8,413 nt of DNA, taken from NCBI GenBank assembly GCA_039820405.1, contig JBCBQC010000161.1:1-8413 (forward strand). The letters are read 5' to 3'. Source of the DNA: CALLVY01 sp937899855 (GTDB lineage: Bacteria > Bacteroidota > Bacteroidia > Chitinophagales > Saprospiraceae). Shown one piece after another: positions 1 to 6,400 of this stretch. Each line of letters opens with the position of its first letter. The first letter of the stretch is position 1. The notes beneath the pieces were generated by a model that saw nothing but the letters and a program-made list of their open reading frames with translations, ran no database searches and was not told where the DNA came from. The translations under genes and the position numbers were made by a program.

Positions 1-258
1 CTCATCGAAGCGGCCCAGGAAATGGGCTTCAGCGCTTCCGAATCGGAGCTTCTGGTCAGCCAGACCTTTAAGGGGGCCGTGGATTTGCACAACAAATCCA
101 ATTTCACCTGTGAAGAGTGGATTCAAAAGGTCGCTTCCAAAGGAGGGACTACGGAAGCCGCACTGGCCTCCTTTCTACAGAATCGGGTACACGTCGACAT
201 CCTCGAAGGGGCCAATGCGGCCCTCCACCGTGCCGTGGAGCTGGGGCAGAAGGAATAG
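1..258 (+). CDS. proC: Pyrroline-5-carboxylate reductase, C-terminal part (5' end outside the window)
   Basis: The reading frame is open from base 1 to a TAG stop and gives 85 residues, so the gene is cut by the window edge. This is the C-terminal helical dimerisation domain of P5C reductase, the cytoplasmic enzyme that reduces 1-pyrroline-5-carboxylate to proline with NAD(P)H. Seen in the sequence: a SQTFKGA stretch matching the family's 'QTxxGA' helix, then the hallmark VASKGGTTEAAL, equivalent to the usual VTSPGGTTxxGL that lies near the active site and dimer interface. It is followed by the typical closing helix 'ILEGANAALHRAVELG'. The Rossmann NAD(P)-binding half is not in the window. 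The first ATG in frame (base 22) is internal and not a start. The gene converges on the lipoprotein gene, with about 107 bp between their stop codons. Identification rests on motif recognition without a search, but the GGTT motif with its surroundings is quite specific. Confidence 0.85.
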   Translation, partial: LIEAAQEMGFSASESELLVSQTFKGAVDLHNKSNFTCEEWIQKVASKGGTTEAALASFLQNRVHVDILEGANAALHRAVELGQKE

Positions 259-286
259 CACCTTTCATTTATCCCAATCCCAATAG

Positions 287-311
287 AAAACCCCGAGCTA
301 TTCGCCCGGGG
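287..311 (-). terminator. Intrinsic terminator in the convergent proC/lipoprotein gap
   Basis: Read on the - strand, the arms CCCCGGGC and GCTCGGGG form an 8-bp stem with one G-U pair around the loop GAATA. A TTTT run follows (complement of 287-290). It lies 55-79 bases past the lipoprotein stop. On the + strand the same hairpin has one A-C mismatch and only a loose T-rich tail (CCATTTAAATTT), so it may also stop proC transcripts weakly. Confidence 0.6.
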
Positions 312-331
312 CCATTTAAATTTCCTATCGG

Positions 332-351
332 AAAACCCCTTGATTTGGGGG
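332..351 (-). terminator. Second small terminator hairpin right after the lipoprotein gene
   Basis: On the - strand, CCCC and GGGG (plus-strand 336-339 and 347-350) form a short GC stem around a 7-nt AT-rich loop, followed at once by TTTT (complement of 332-335). It lies about 15 bases past the TAA stop of the lipoprotein gene. The stem is only 4-5 bp, so alone it would be weak. With the stronger hairpin at 287-311 it makes a tandem arrangement. Confidence 0.4.
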
Positions 352-365
352 TCTTCGCCACGCCT

Positions 366-1136
366 TTACTGTACCGTAAAGGCGCGCATCATCATATTCA
401 TGTTTTCGTCGGTCATATCGGTAGTCATGGCGCGCAGCCGATACGTTCCCGCCTGATCTGGGGCCAAAGCATCGGATTTGCGGAAGGTGTAGGGCTGATC
501 GGTGTGAACGTGATCGTCGAAGAGCGTAGCGACTACATTGTCGGAAGCATCGATCACGTCTACCCGAATGTTGTGGATGACTTCCCCCGGCGTTTCGTGG
601 GTGAAGGTAATTTCCACCTCCATCGCGGCGCTGGCCGCCATCACGACGTTCTCCGCTGGGCTGACGATATCTACCGTCACTTTGTAATCATCACCACCAC
701 CACCGTGGCCACCGTGCATGGCCATAAAGCTACTTTCAGCCTTCACCTCGTGCTCTTCCGCATCGTCGGTCGTGATGGCACGGAGGGTGTAAGCCCCGTG
801 TCCGGTGGGGATAAATTCGTTACTGTGGAACGTGTAAGGGCTGGCTTCGTGAACGTGGTCATCGACCAAGGTCTTGACGACATTGCCCTCGGCATCCAGG
901 ATCTCCACTTTGATATTGTGCAAAATTTTATTGTCGGGACGGGTAAAATCGACGTGCACGTGAGCCACTTCATCGACGGTTACCATGGCATCCGCCGCGG
1001 GCGACATGATGGTAATGGAAGCATCGTAGTCTTCCTCGTGATGGTGCATGTGATCGTCTTCGGGAGCCATGTCATCTTCGTTACAGGCGACAAAAAGGCC
1101 ACCCATCAGAAGCAGTAAAAACCAATAATTTTTCAT
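366..1136 (-). CDS. His-rich lipoprotein with two tandem ~100-aa domains; possible metal-binding envelope protein
   Basis: The product has 256 residues. An N-terminal type II signal peptide (MKNYWFLLLLMGGLFVAC) has a lipobox ending at Cys18, the only cysteine, so the mature protein should be lipid-anchored in the envelope. An acidic/His linker follows (DDHMHHHEEDYD, residues 27-38). Two copies of the same domain come next, about residues 39-139 and 151-256, joined by a Gly/His linker (MHGGHGGGGDD). Both copies align end to end: 'SPA' start, LHNIKVEILDA versus IHNIRVDVIDA, then VDDHVHEASPYTF (91-103) versus FDDHVHTDQPYTF (206-218), and 'YTLRAITTD' versus 'YRLRAMTTD'. The strand-rich pattern suggests an Ig-like fold, faintly like the DUF4625 lipoproteins of Bacteroidota; no search was done. 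The conserved His residues suggest metal binding, which is inference. The gene starts 58 bp after the stop of the barrel gene on the same strand, so they are probably co-transcribed. Tandem terminator hairpins follow it. Confidence 0.75.
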   Translation of the reverse strand: MKNYWFLLLLMGGLFVACNEDDMAPEDDHMHHHEEDYDASITIMSPAADAMVTVDEVAHVHVDFTRPDNKILHNIKVEILDAEGNVVKTLVDDHVHEASPYTFHSNEFIPTGHGAYTLRAITTDDAEEHEVKAESSFMAMHGGHGGGGDDYKVTVDIVSPAENVVMAASAAMEVEITFTHETPGEVIHNIRVDVIDASDNVVATLFDDHVHTDQPYTFRKSDALAPDQAGTYRLRAMTTDMTDENMNMMMRAFTVQ

Positions 1137-1194
1137 AGTTGCGCAAGTTTTAAATTGAATTCTGGAAGTAATTTAGGGCAAACCATTGATAGTG

Positions 1195-2094
1195 TTAAAG
1201 GAGAAATGCCAATGTGAATGCTACCCGACTATTTGCCTGCGTTTCTCCCCCGGAAAAGTCCTGAGCAAAAGGCAGTTGCCACTGGGCCGAAAGGTGGAGA
1301 CTTTGCCATTTTACCTCCAGCCCCGCGTTGAGAAAGGTGCCCCAACCACGGGTCGTAGGATCCTCCGGCCGGTCAAACCGGCGGCCATTGGCCAAGTACT
1401 CCCCATACCAACCCGCAAAGGGAGCCCAAGCCAAGCGCCCCGCGGAGCGGCGCCAAAAAATCAGGGTGGTATTGGTCCATTGATCGCCAAAGCGATAATT
1501 AGCTTCATTCTCGCTTCGCAACTGCCCGGTAAAACGGGAATTGAGCCCCCAGGGCCCTTTTTGCCAGCTCAAATTGGATTGGAGGAGCAGGCCCCAAGTT
1601 CCCGCACCGGGATTGAGGTGATCGGGGATGGCATCGTCGTAAACGGGATTATAGGCGCCGGTCGGCGCGCTACTGCCCAGGCCCAGGGACCACTGGAAAC
1701 CATTTTTTGGGACGGGATCCATACGATCCACCAGGGTGTAGTGGACCATCAGACGCAGATCGCCAATCCCATTTTGCTCAACTGGTATGGCCCCTTCCCC
1801 TTCGCGAATGATGAGGTGATAGGGCAATGCTCCCTCGACCAAGAAACGGGAGGACAGACCAATACGGGCGGCGAGTTGCCAATTGTTAAAATGATCGCGC
1901 GCAACGTTGGGGATACCATCGTGCGAGCTCAGCTCAAAGGCCGAGTAGCGATAGGTCAGGCTGAGGAAACGAGCGTTGGCTTGGGTGAGTAATCCGATGC
2001 CACCACCCGCAACCGAGCAGCCACAACCATCGCAGGCCGTAGAAAGGGGCAGGCTCCACCAGCTAAAGAGCAACCCCAGTAATAAAATTCTCAT
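1195..2094 (-). CDS. Outer-membrane beta-barrel ('transporter'-type) with CDGCGC mature N-terminus
   Basis: The product has 299 residues. A signal peptide (about 1-20, ending LPLSTA) precedes C21-D-G-C-G-C26. These three cysteines are the only ones in the protein. The site could be cut by signal peptidase I, or by signal peptidase II at Cys21, though the lipobox is poor because Ser is at -3. The rest is alternating aromatic/polar strand segments with turn-like Gly/Asn/Asp stretches (for example FLSLTYRYSAFE, 'NGIGDLRLMVHYTL', GLEVKWQSLHLSAQWQLPF). This is typical of a small outer-membrane barrel with no TonB plug. It resembles Bacteroidota proteins loosely labelled 'transporter' that begin CDVCGC and often sit near copper-related genes. 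That is a recollection, not a search result. The CxxCxC cluster could bind metal in the periplasm; substrate and direction are unknown. It lies downstream of the 131-aa Cys/His protein gene across a terminator, and 58 bp upstream of the lipoprotein gene. Confidence 0.7.
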   Translation of the reverse strand: MRILLLGLLFSWWSLPLSTACDGCGCSVAGGGIGLLTQANARFLSLTYRYSAFELSSHDGIPNVARDHFNNWQLAARIGLSSRFLVEGALPYHLIIREGEGAIPVEQNGIGDLRLMVHYTLVDRMDPVPKNGFQWSLGLGSSAPTGAYNPVYDDAIPDHLNPGAGTWGLLLQSNLSWQKGPWGLNSRFTGQLRSENEANYRFGDQWTNTTLIFWRRSAGRLAWAPFAGWYGEYLANGRRFDRPEDPTTRGWGTFLNAGLEVKWQSLHLSAQWQLPFAQDFSGGETQANSRVAFTLAFLL

Positions 2095-2167
2095 ATATCT
2101 TTGACGTTATTTGCTGAACCAGAGGACGGGCCTCGATCGATTCAGCGGATGAGAAAAAAGAAACATT

Positions 2168-2189
2168 AAAAAAGGTACCGCGTGCGGTA
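2168..2189 (-). terminator. Intrinsic terminator between the small Cys/His gene and the barrel gene
   Basis: On the - strand, TACCG-CACG-CGGTA forms a 5-bp stem with a 4-nt loop, followed by CC and six T's (complement of 2168-2173). It lies 57-78 bases past the TGA stop of the 131-aa gene and about 75 bases before the ATG of the barrel gene. It could end the upstream transcript or attenuate read-through, leaving the barrel-lipoprotein pair to be transcribed partly on its own. I saw no convincing promoter between it and base 2094. Confidence 0.5.
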
Positions 2190-2245
2190 TTGGACGGCAC
2201 GGGCAAGGAACCTCTCGAAGAAAGGTGAGCCGACGGCACTGGGGA

Positions 2246-2641
2246 TCAGGCGTCGGGAAGCTGGTGGTGCCGGGGAGGGTGAAAGATACCGAGCTGGCGC
2301 AGGCGAGCCGGGAATGAGTAGTGGTACAACCGCGCCAAGCGCGTCGGATCGTCCGGCGGTACCAGGATGGCAGCGAGTGCGTAGTGGGGCAGGGAATAAT
2401 CCTCGATTTTCCAGGTGGGAAGGGTGGGAAATGATGCCCAATCCTCCTCGGTCTCGACTTCGAGCAACAAGTCTACGAAGTGACAGGTCCCCGCGCAGGT
2501 GCTCCCCGCTACATTCTTGTTGCGACAAAAATTTTCGGCGATGTAATCCTGGTTGATTTTGAAGTATACGAAGACCACAGTATTCCGAATGGTCAGGATA
2601 CCAAAGCTAAAAATCAACAGCAAGACGATGCCGTTTTTCAT
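2246..2641 (-). CDS. Small membrane-anchored Cys/His protein of the 'NQDYIAENxC' type
   Basis: With the ATG at 2639-2641 the product has 131 residues. An uncleaved or cleaved hydrophobic N-terminus (MKNGIVLLLIFSFGILTI) leads into YFKINQDYIAENFCRNKN and then STCAGTCHF, giving Cys39, Cys49, Cys53 and His54. The pattern 'FKxNQxYIAExxCxNK...CxGxCH' is one I recognise from small uncharacterised Bacteroidota proteins, often near copper or other metal genes. The CxxxCH core looks like a metal or redox site and should face the periplasm. The C-terminal half is Pro-rich with an HPPRHH tail. An in-frame ATG at 2657-2659 adds six residues, and another at 2747-2749 adds 36. I chose 2641 because the signal segment then starts normally, and the GC-rich extension lacks the local AT-rich start context. 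Function unknown. It is divergent from rmuC with about 200 bp between them. Confidence 0.6.
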   Translation of the reverse strand: MKNGIVLLLIFSFGILTIRNTVVFVYFKINQDYIAENFCRNKNVAGSTCAGTCHFVDLLLEVETEEDWASFPTLPTWKIEDYSLPHYALAAILVPPDDPTRLARLYHYSFPARLRQLGIFHPPRHHQLPDA

Positions 2642-2840
2642 ACGGTAAAAATAAGGCATCCGGGGGGGATTTGTGTCAGTCGGGCGTGAAAATACGGGGG
2701 CGACTGGGGACGATTGTACGGCGGCCAACAGCGCCGAAGCCCCCGCCACAATTCCGGGAGGATCCTTTTATTTTTGAAGATTTTTTTATAACTTTATTGC
2801 GACTACTACTTAATTTTTTTGTTTACAAACCGCTATCCAC

Positions 2841-4160
2841 ATGGAATTGGGATTCTTAGCTGTGGGCTTGTTCGTTGGGGCCTTCGCCGCTTGGTTCATT
2901 GCAAAGTACAAGTTTAGCAGCCAGAGTGGCAGTTTGCCACACGATGTGGTTCAGGAAAAATACGTCCTGCGGGAGGTCTACGACAGTTTGCAGACCCAGG
3001 CGGATTTGCACCGGGACGACTTGTTGGACAAGGAGCAGGAACTGCGTAAATTGGGAACGGAATTGGGGACTCAGGTCCAAAAAGTCCAGTACCTGGAGCG
3101 CGATTTGGTGCAGCAGAGGGAAGAGGTTGAACGGGTACGGGAGCAGCTGCGCCTGGAGTTTGAGAATACCGCCAATCGCCTACTGGAGGAAAAGAGTTTG
3201 AAGTATAGCCAGCAGCACCAACAGCAGCTACAGGATATCCTGCTGCCCCTGCGCGAAAAGATTCACAGTTTTGAGGAGGGGATCGAGAAGCGCTTTTTGG
3301 AGGAAACGCGGGATCGGGTATCGCTCAAAAAGGAGATCGAGCAGCTGGCGCAGCTCAACCAACAGCTCAGTGCGGATGCCAATCGCCTGGTGGATGCGTT
3401 GCGGGGGGATTCCAAGATGCAGGGGGATTGGGGAGAGTTTCAGTTGGAGATGCTCCTGGAGAAGGCGGGACTGGTCCGGGACATTCACTACCTGCCCCAG
3501 GCGAGCTTCAAGGATGCGGACGGACGCGACAAACGGCCCGATTTCGTCATCAATCTCCCCGAGGGCAAACACTTGATCCTGGACTCCAAGGTTTCGCTGG
3601 TGGCCTACGAACGCTTTTTCAATGCCGAGCGGGAGGAGGAGCGCCGCCAGCACCTCAAGGCCCACATCCAGAGTTTGCGGCAACACATCAAGGATCTGAA
3701 CAGTAAAAATTACCAACAGCTTTACCAAATCAATTCCCCCGACTACCTGCTCCTATTCGTCCCCATCGAGCCCGCCTACGCGCTGGCGGCACAGGAAGAT
3801 CAACAACTGTTTCTGGACGCTCTGGATAAAAACATCGTCATCGTGACGCACTCTACCCTGCTGGCTACCCTGCGTACGGTGAGCTACATCTGGAAGCAGG
3901 AAAAACAGCAGAAGAGCGTACTGGAAATCGCCCGGCAGAGCGGCTTGTTGTACGACAAGTTTTGTGGCTTTGTGGAAGACTTACAGGGGATCGGCCAACG
4001 TTTGGAGGCGGCTACCAAAGCCTACGATGCAGCCATGAATAAGCTCAGTGATTCGCGTAAGTTTGGCGATACCCTGGTCGGAAGGGCAGAAAGAATCCGG
4101 GAGCTGGGGGCCAAGGCCGCCAAACGCCTGCCTCAGAACCTGTTGGAAGAAAAGGACTGA
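2841..4160 (+). CDS. rmuC: DNA recombination protein RmuC homologue
   Basis: The product has 439 residues, the usual size of the family. A single N-terminal membrane segment (about 3-20, GFLAVGLFVGAFAAWFI) is followed by a long Gln/Glu-rich coiled coil (about 35-185). The RmuC domain then runs from about 185 to 425. Visible family signatures are GDWGE (195-199), RPDFVINLP (232-240), LDSKVSL (247-253), FVPIEPAY (306-313), TLRTVSYIWKQE (343-354) and a C-terminal 'SRKFGDTLVGRAERIRELG'. Glu199, Asp234, Asp248 and Lys250 fit a PD-(D/E)xK nuclease-type core. In E. coli, RmuC limits inversions at short inverted repeats, and it is presumed to act on DNA while tethered to the membrane; its biochemical activity is poorly known. 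The ATG at 2841 is chosen because the membrane segment begins directly after it. No Shine-Dalgarno is evident, as is usual in Bacteroidota. The upstream ~90 bp are AT-rich and could carry a promoter, but no well-spaced consensus was found. Confidence 0.93.
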   Translation: MELGFLAVGLFVGAFAAWFIAKYKFSSQSGSLPHDVVQEKYVLREVYDSLQTQADLHRDDLLDKEQELRKLGTELGTQVQKVQYLERDLVQQREEVERVREQLRLEFENTANRLLEEKSLKYSQQHQQQLQDILLPLREKIHSFEEGIEKRFLEETRDRVSLKKEIEQLAQLNQQLSADANRLVDALRGDSKMQGDWGEFQLEMLLEKAGLVRDIHYLPQASFKDADGRDKRPDFVINLPEGKHLILDSKVSLVAYERFFNAEREEERRQHLKAHIQSLRQHIKDLNSKNYQQLYQINSPDYLLLFVPIEPAYALAAQEDQQLFLDALDKNIVIVTHSTLLATLRTVSYIWKQEKQQKSVLEIARQSGLLYDKFCGFVEDLQGIGQRLEAATKAYDAAMNKLSDSRKFGDTLVGRAERIRELGAKAAKRLPQNLLEEKD

Positions 4161-4219
4161 GCGAGGGAACAAGCTCGTATCGAGCACCGCGCCCCAGCGG
4201 GACTTTGGCCGTCCGGTGA

Positions 4220-4250
4220 TTGGTATTGTATCCAAAGTTTGGTAAACTTG
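4220..4250 (+). promoter_or_regulatory. Bacteroidota-type promoter for the TonB-dependent receptor, with a palindrome in the spacer
   Basis: A -33 type TTG (4220-4222) is followed 20 bp later by TAAACTTG (4243-4250), a 7-of-8 match to the Bacteroidota -7 element TAnnTTTG. The predicted transcription start is near 4257, leaving a leader of about 28 nt before the ATG at 4285. The spacer holds a perfect inverted repeat, CCAAA-G-TTTGG (4232-4242), and an overlapping one, GTTT-GGT-AAAC (4237-4247), that runs into the -7 box. A repressor or activator site is possible but is inference. Confidence 0.5.
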
Positions 4251-4284
4251 TGGGACAATAACGCGCCAAAAGCTTCGCCGGGTA

Positions 4285-6381
4285 ATGCTACGATTACTAT
4301 TCCTCTTCCTGATCTGCCTCCCGTTCCACCAGCGGGGTGACGCCCAGGATACCTTGGTCGCCCCACCGGAGCTACCACTGCCCTACTTTCCGCTGGATTC
4401 CCAAGTAGACACCAATTATTTCCCTCCCATCGTCGTCAGCGTAAGCCGGCTCGCTACCAACTGGAAAGCCAGCGCCAATGCCGTCACCTTTTACCAAGAC
4501 CCCACCTTTCAAACCCTCCAACAGCAGGTCTCGCTCGATGAATACCTCCACCAAGTCCCCGGGCTCTTTTCCCTCAACAATTACAACCGCGCCCAGGACT
4601 TGCGCATCGCCATTCGGGGCTTTGGCAGTCGGGCCGCCTTTGGCATTCGGGGCATTCAACTCCTCATCGACGGCATCCCGGAAACGACGCCGGACGGACA
4701 GGCCCAAATCGATAACCTCAACCTGGGCATCGTCAGCAGGATCGAAGTCCTACGCGGCCCGGCGGCCATTCTCCACGGCAATGCTTCGGGTGGCGTCATC
4801 CAGATCCAAACCTTGCATGGGATCCAAAAGAATTTTGTCGAACTGGGCCTGGGCTACGGCGCCTTTGATTGGCAGCAGGTACAATTGCTGACGGGGCTGC
4901 GCAATGCCCGAACGGAATTGGTTTGGCAGGGCAATTACCAGGCCAGCGGGGGCTACCGCGATTACAGCGATTTTAGCGAGAGCAATACCAACCTGCGTCT
5001 GCGTCACCGCCTAAGTGCGCGCTCCCGGCTGGACCTCCAAGTCAATTATACCAACAACCCCCGAGCTCGGGACCCCGGCAGTTTGACTCTGGAGGACCAA
5101 CAATTGGACCGCAGGGCGGCCCGCCCCAATAACGTTTTGTTTCGGACGGGGGAAAGCATTGAGCACTACAAAATAGGCCTGTCCTTTCGTCACCTCGACC
5201 GTGCCGACGGGGTGTGGCGGAGCTACGCTTTTTACGCGGGGCGGCATTTTGAGGGGGCGCTTCCCTTTGCATTTGGGGGGCAAGTCCAGCTCCGGCGCCA
5301 GTATTGGGGGCAGGGAGGCAACTACAGCGGGGCGTGGCAACGGGGCCGAATCACTCATCGCCTGCAAATTGGGTACGACCTCGCTTACCAAGGGGACGAC
5401 CGACAGCGTTTTTTCAACCTCCGGGGACAGCGGGGCGACTTGACCCTCGACCAGTTGGAGTCTTTTATTCGGGTAGCGGGCTTTGCGCTCTACCAATTCC
5501 GGTACCGAGGGCTCCGGCTCTCGGCGGGCTGGCGCTACGATTGGAACCAGCTGGGAGTAGCGGACCGCCTCGGTGGGGGCCTTGCCGACGATCAGCGTCA
5601 GCTCAATAGTTGGAACCCCAGCGTAGGCCTCAATTACCAGCTCCACTCCAATTACAGCGTTTTTGCCAACTTCCGCACCGGATTCGAAACCCCAACGCTG
5701 AGTGAATTATCGGCCAATCCCAATGGAGAAAATGGGTTTAACCCCGACCTGGAGGCCCAACGGTCCCAAAACTTCGAACTGGGCCTGCGCTATTTTACCG
5801 ACGGCAAATGGCTGGCGGCACTTAATTATTACTACATTCGCAGCCAACGAGAATTGGTGCCTTTTGAACTGGCCGCCTTCCCGGATCGGAGCTTCTTTCG
5901 CAATGCGGGCCGTAGCCAACGACAGGGGGTCGAGCTGGAACTCCAGTACCGCGGTCGGATTTGGAAGACAAGCCTGGCCTACACTTTCTCCGACCTCCGC
6001 TATCTGGACTATCGCCTACCCGATGGCGACTTCTCGGGAAACCGACTGCCGGGCATCCCCCGCCATCTGGTGGCCTGGCAAGGTCAATTATTGACCCGGA
6101 AGGGACTCCACGTTCAATTGCGGACCCGTTACGTCGGCGAGCTTTACACCAACGACGCAAACGCAGTAGAGGACTTGGACTACTTACTAGCCAGTATTCA
6201 GATCGGCTACCACCGAAAGTGGAAGCAATACAATTTTAAGCCGTTTTTGGGCGTCAATAATCTATTGAATGTCAAGTACAACGATAATATCCGCATCAAC
6301 GCCTTTGGACAACGATACTACGAATCCGGCCCACCGCTCCACCTCTACGGGGGCTTGCGCGTACGCTGGACCCAGGACTGA
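4285..6381 (+). CDS. TonB-dependent outer-membrane receptor
   Basis: The product has 698 residues, the normal length of a siderophore/cofactor-class receptor without an N-terminal carboxypeptidase-like extension. The signal peptide is about 1-20 (MLRLLFLFLICLPFHQRGDA). A TonB-box-like stretch, PPIVVSVSR, lies at 47-55. The plug domain is about 60-180 and includes LRIAIRGFGSRAAFGIRG (106-123), LLIDGIPETTPDGQ (126-139) and RIEVLRGPAAILHGNASGGVI (152-172). The remainder is a 22-strand-type barrel rich in aromatic girdle residues. The barrel's last strand is YGGLRVRW, then TQD before the stop, so the protein does not end on the usual terminal aromatic. The plug motif with 'GSRAAFGIRG...DGIPxTxPDGQ' resembles YncD/PqqU-type receptors from memory. 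The real ligand cannot be told from this. The gene has its own promoter and is followed without a gap by an S41 peptidase, probably in the same transcript. Confidence 0.9.
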   Translation: MLRLLFLFLICLPFHQRGDAQDTLVAPPELPLPYFPLDSQVDTNYFPPIVVSVSRLATNWKASANAVTFYQDPTFQTLQQQVSLDEYLHQVPGLFSLNNYNRAQDLRIAIRGFGSRAAFGIRGIQLLIDGIPETTPDGQAQIDNLNLGIVSRIEVLRGPAAILHGNASGGVIQIQTLHGIQKNFVELGLGYGAFDWQQVQLLTGLRNARTELVWQGNYQASGGYRDYSDFSESNTNLRLRHRLSARSRLDLQVNYTNNPRARDPGSLTLEDQQLDRRAARPNNVLFRTGESIEHYKIGLSFRHLDRADGVWRSYAFYAGRHFEGALPFAFGGQVQLRRQYWGQGGNYSGAWQRGRITHRLQIGYDLAYQGDDRQRFFNLRGQRGDLTLDQLESFIRVAGFALYQFRYRGLRLSAGWRYDWNQLGVADRLGGGLADDQRQLNSWNPSVGLNYQLHSNYSVFANFRTGFETPTLSELSANPNGENGFNPDLEAQRSQNFELGLRYFTDGKWLAALNYYYIRSQRELVPFELAAFPDRSFFRNAGRSQRQGVELELQYRGRIWKTSLAYTFSDLRYLDYRLPDGDFSGNRLPGIPRHLVAWQGQLLTRKGLHVQLRTRYVGELYTNDANAVEDLDYLLASIQIGYHRKWKQYNFKPFLGVNNLLNVKYNDNIRINAFGQRYYESGPPLHLYGGLRVRWTQD

Positions 6382-6400
6382 GCGCTTCCGGTTTCCCCAT

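Noticed and set aside
117..1118. Long + strand open frame (333 codons) with a His-rich translation
   Set aside because: It starts inside proC in another frame and then runs antisense to the lipoprotein gene. The product has no signal, domain or normal composition, while the opposite strand encodes a clear lipoprotein with internal repeats.
1186..1992. Long + strand open frame (268 codons)
   Set aside because: It is antisense to the barrel gene. The product is rich in Gly, Pro and Ile without domain logic, as expected from a shadow frame in GC-rich DNA.
2182..2556. + and - strand alternative frames over the small Cys/His gene
   Set aside because: They have Arg/Pro/Ser-rich composition without any motif. 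The frame ending at 2246 on the - strand has the hydrophobic N-terminus and the recognisable Cys/His core.
2771..2820. Promoter for rmuC (TTTTG followed by TAACTTTA, or TTG followed by TAATTTTT)
   Set aside because: Each pair has only 11-12 bp between the boxes instead of about 19-21, so neither fits the Bacteroidota consensus, although the region is AT-rich.
4173..4185. Hairpin GCTCG-TAT-CGAGC after rmuC as a terminator
   Set aside because: The stem is short and followed by GC-rich sequence with no T-run on either strand, so termination is not supported.
5011..5646. - strand open frame of 211 codons inside the receptor gene
   Set aside because: Antisense shadow; the + frame is an uninterrupted TonB-dependent receptor.
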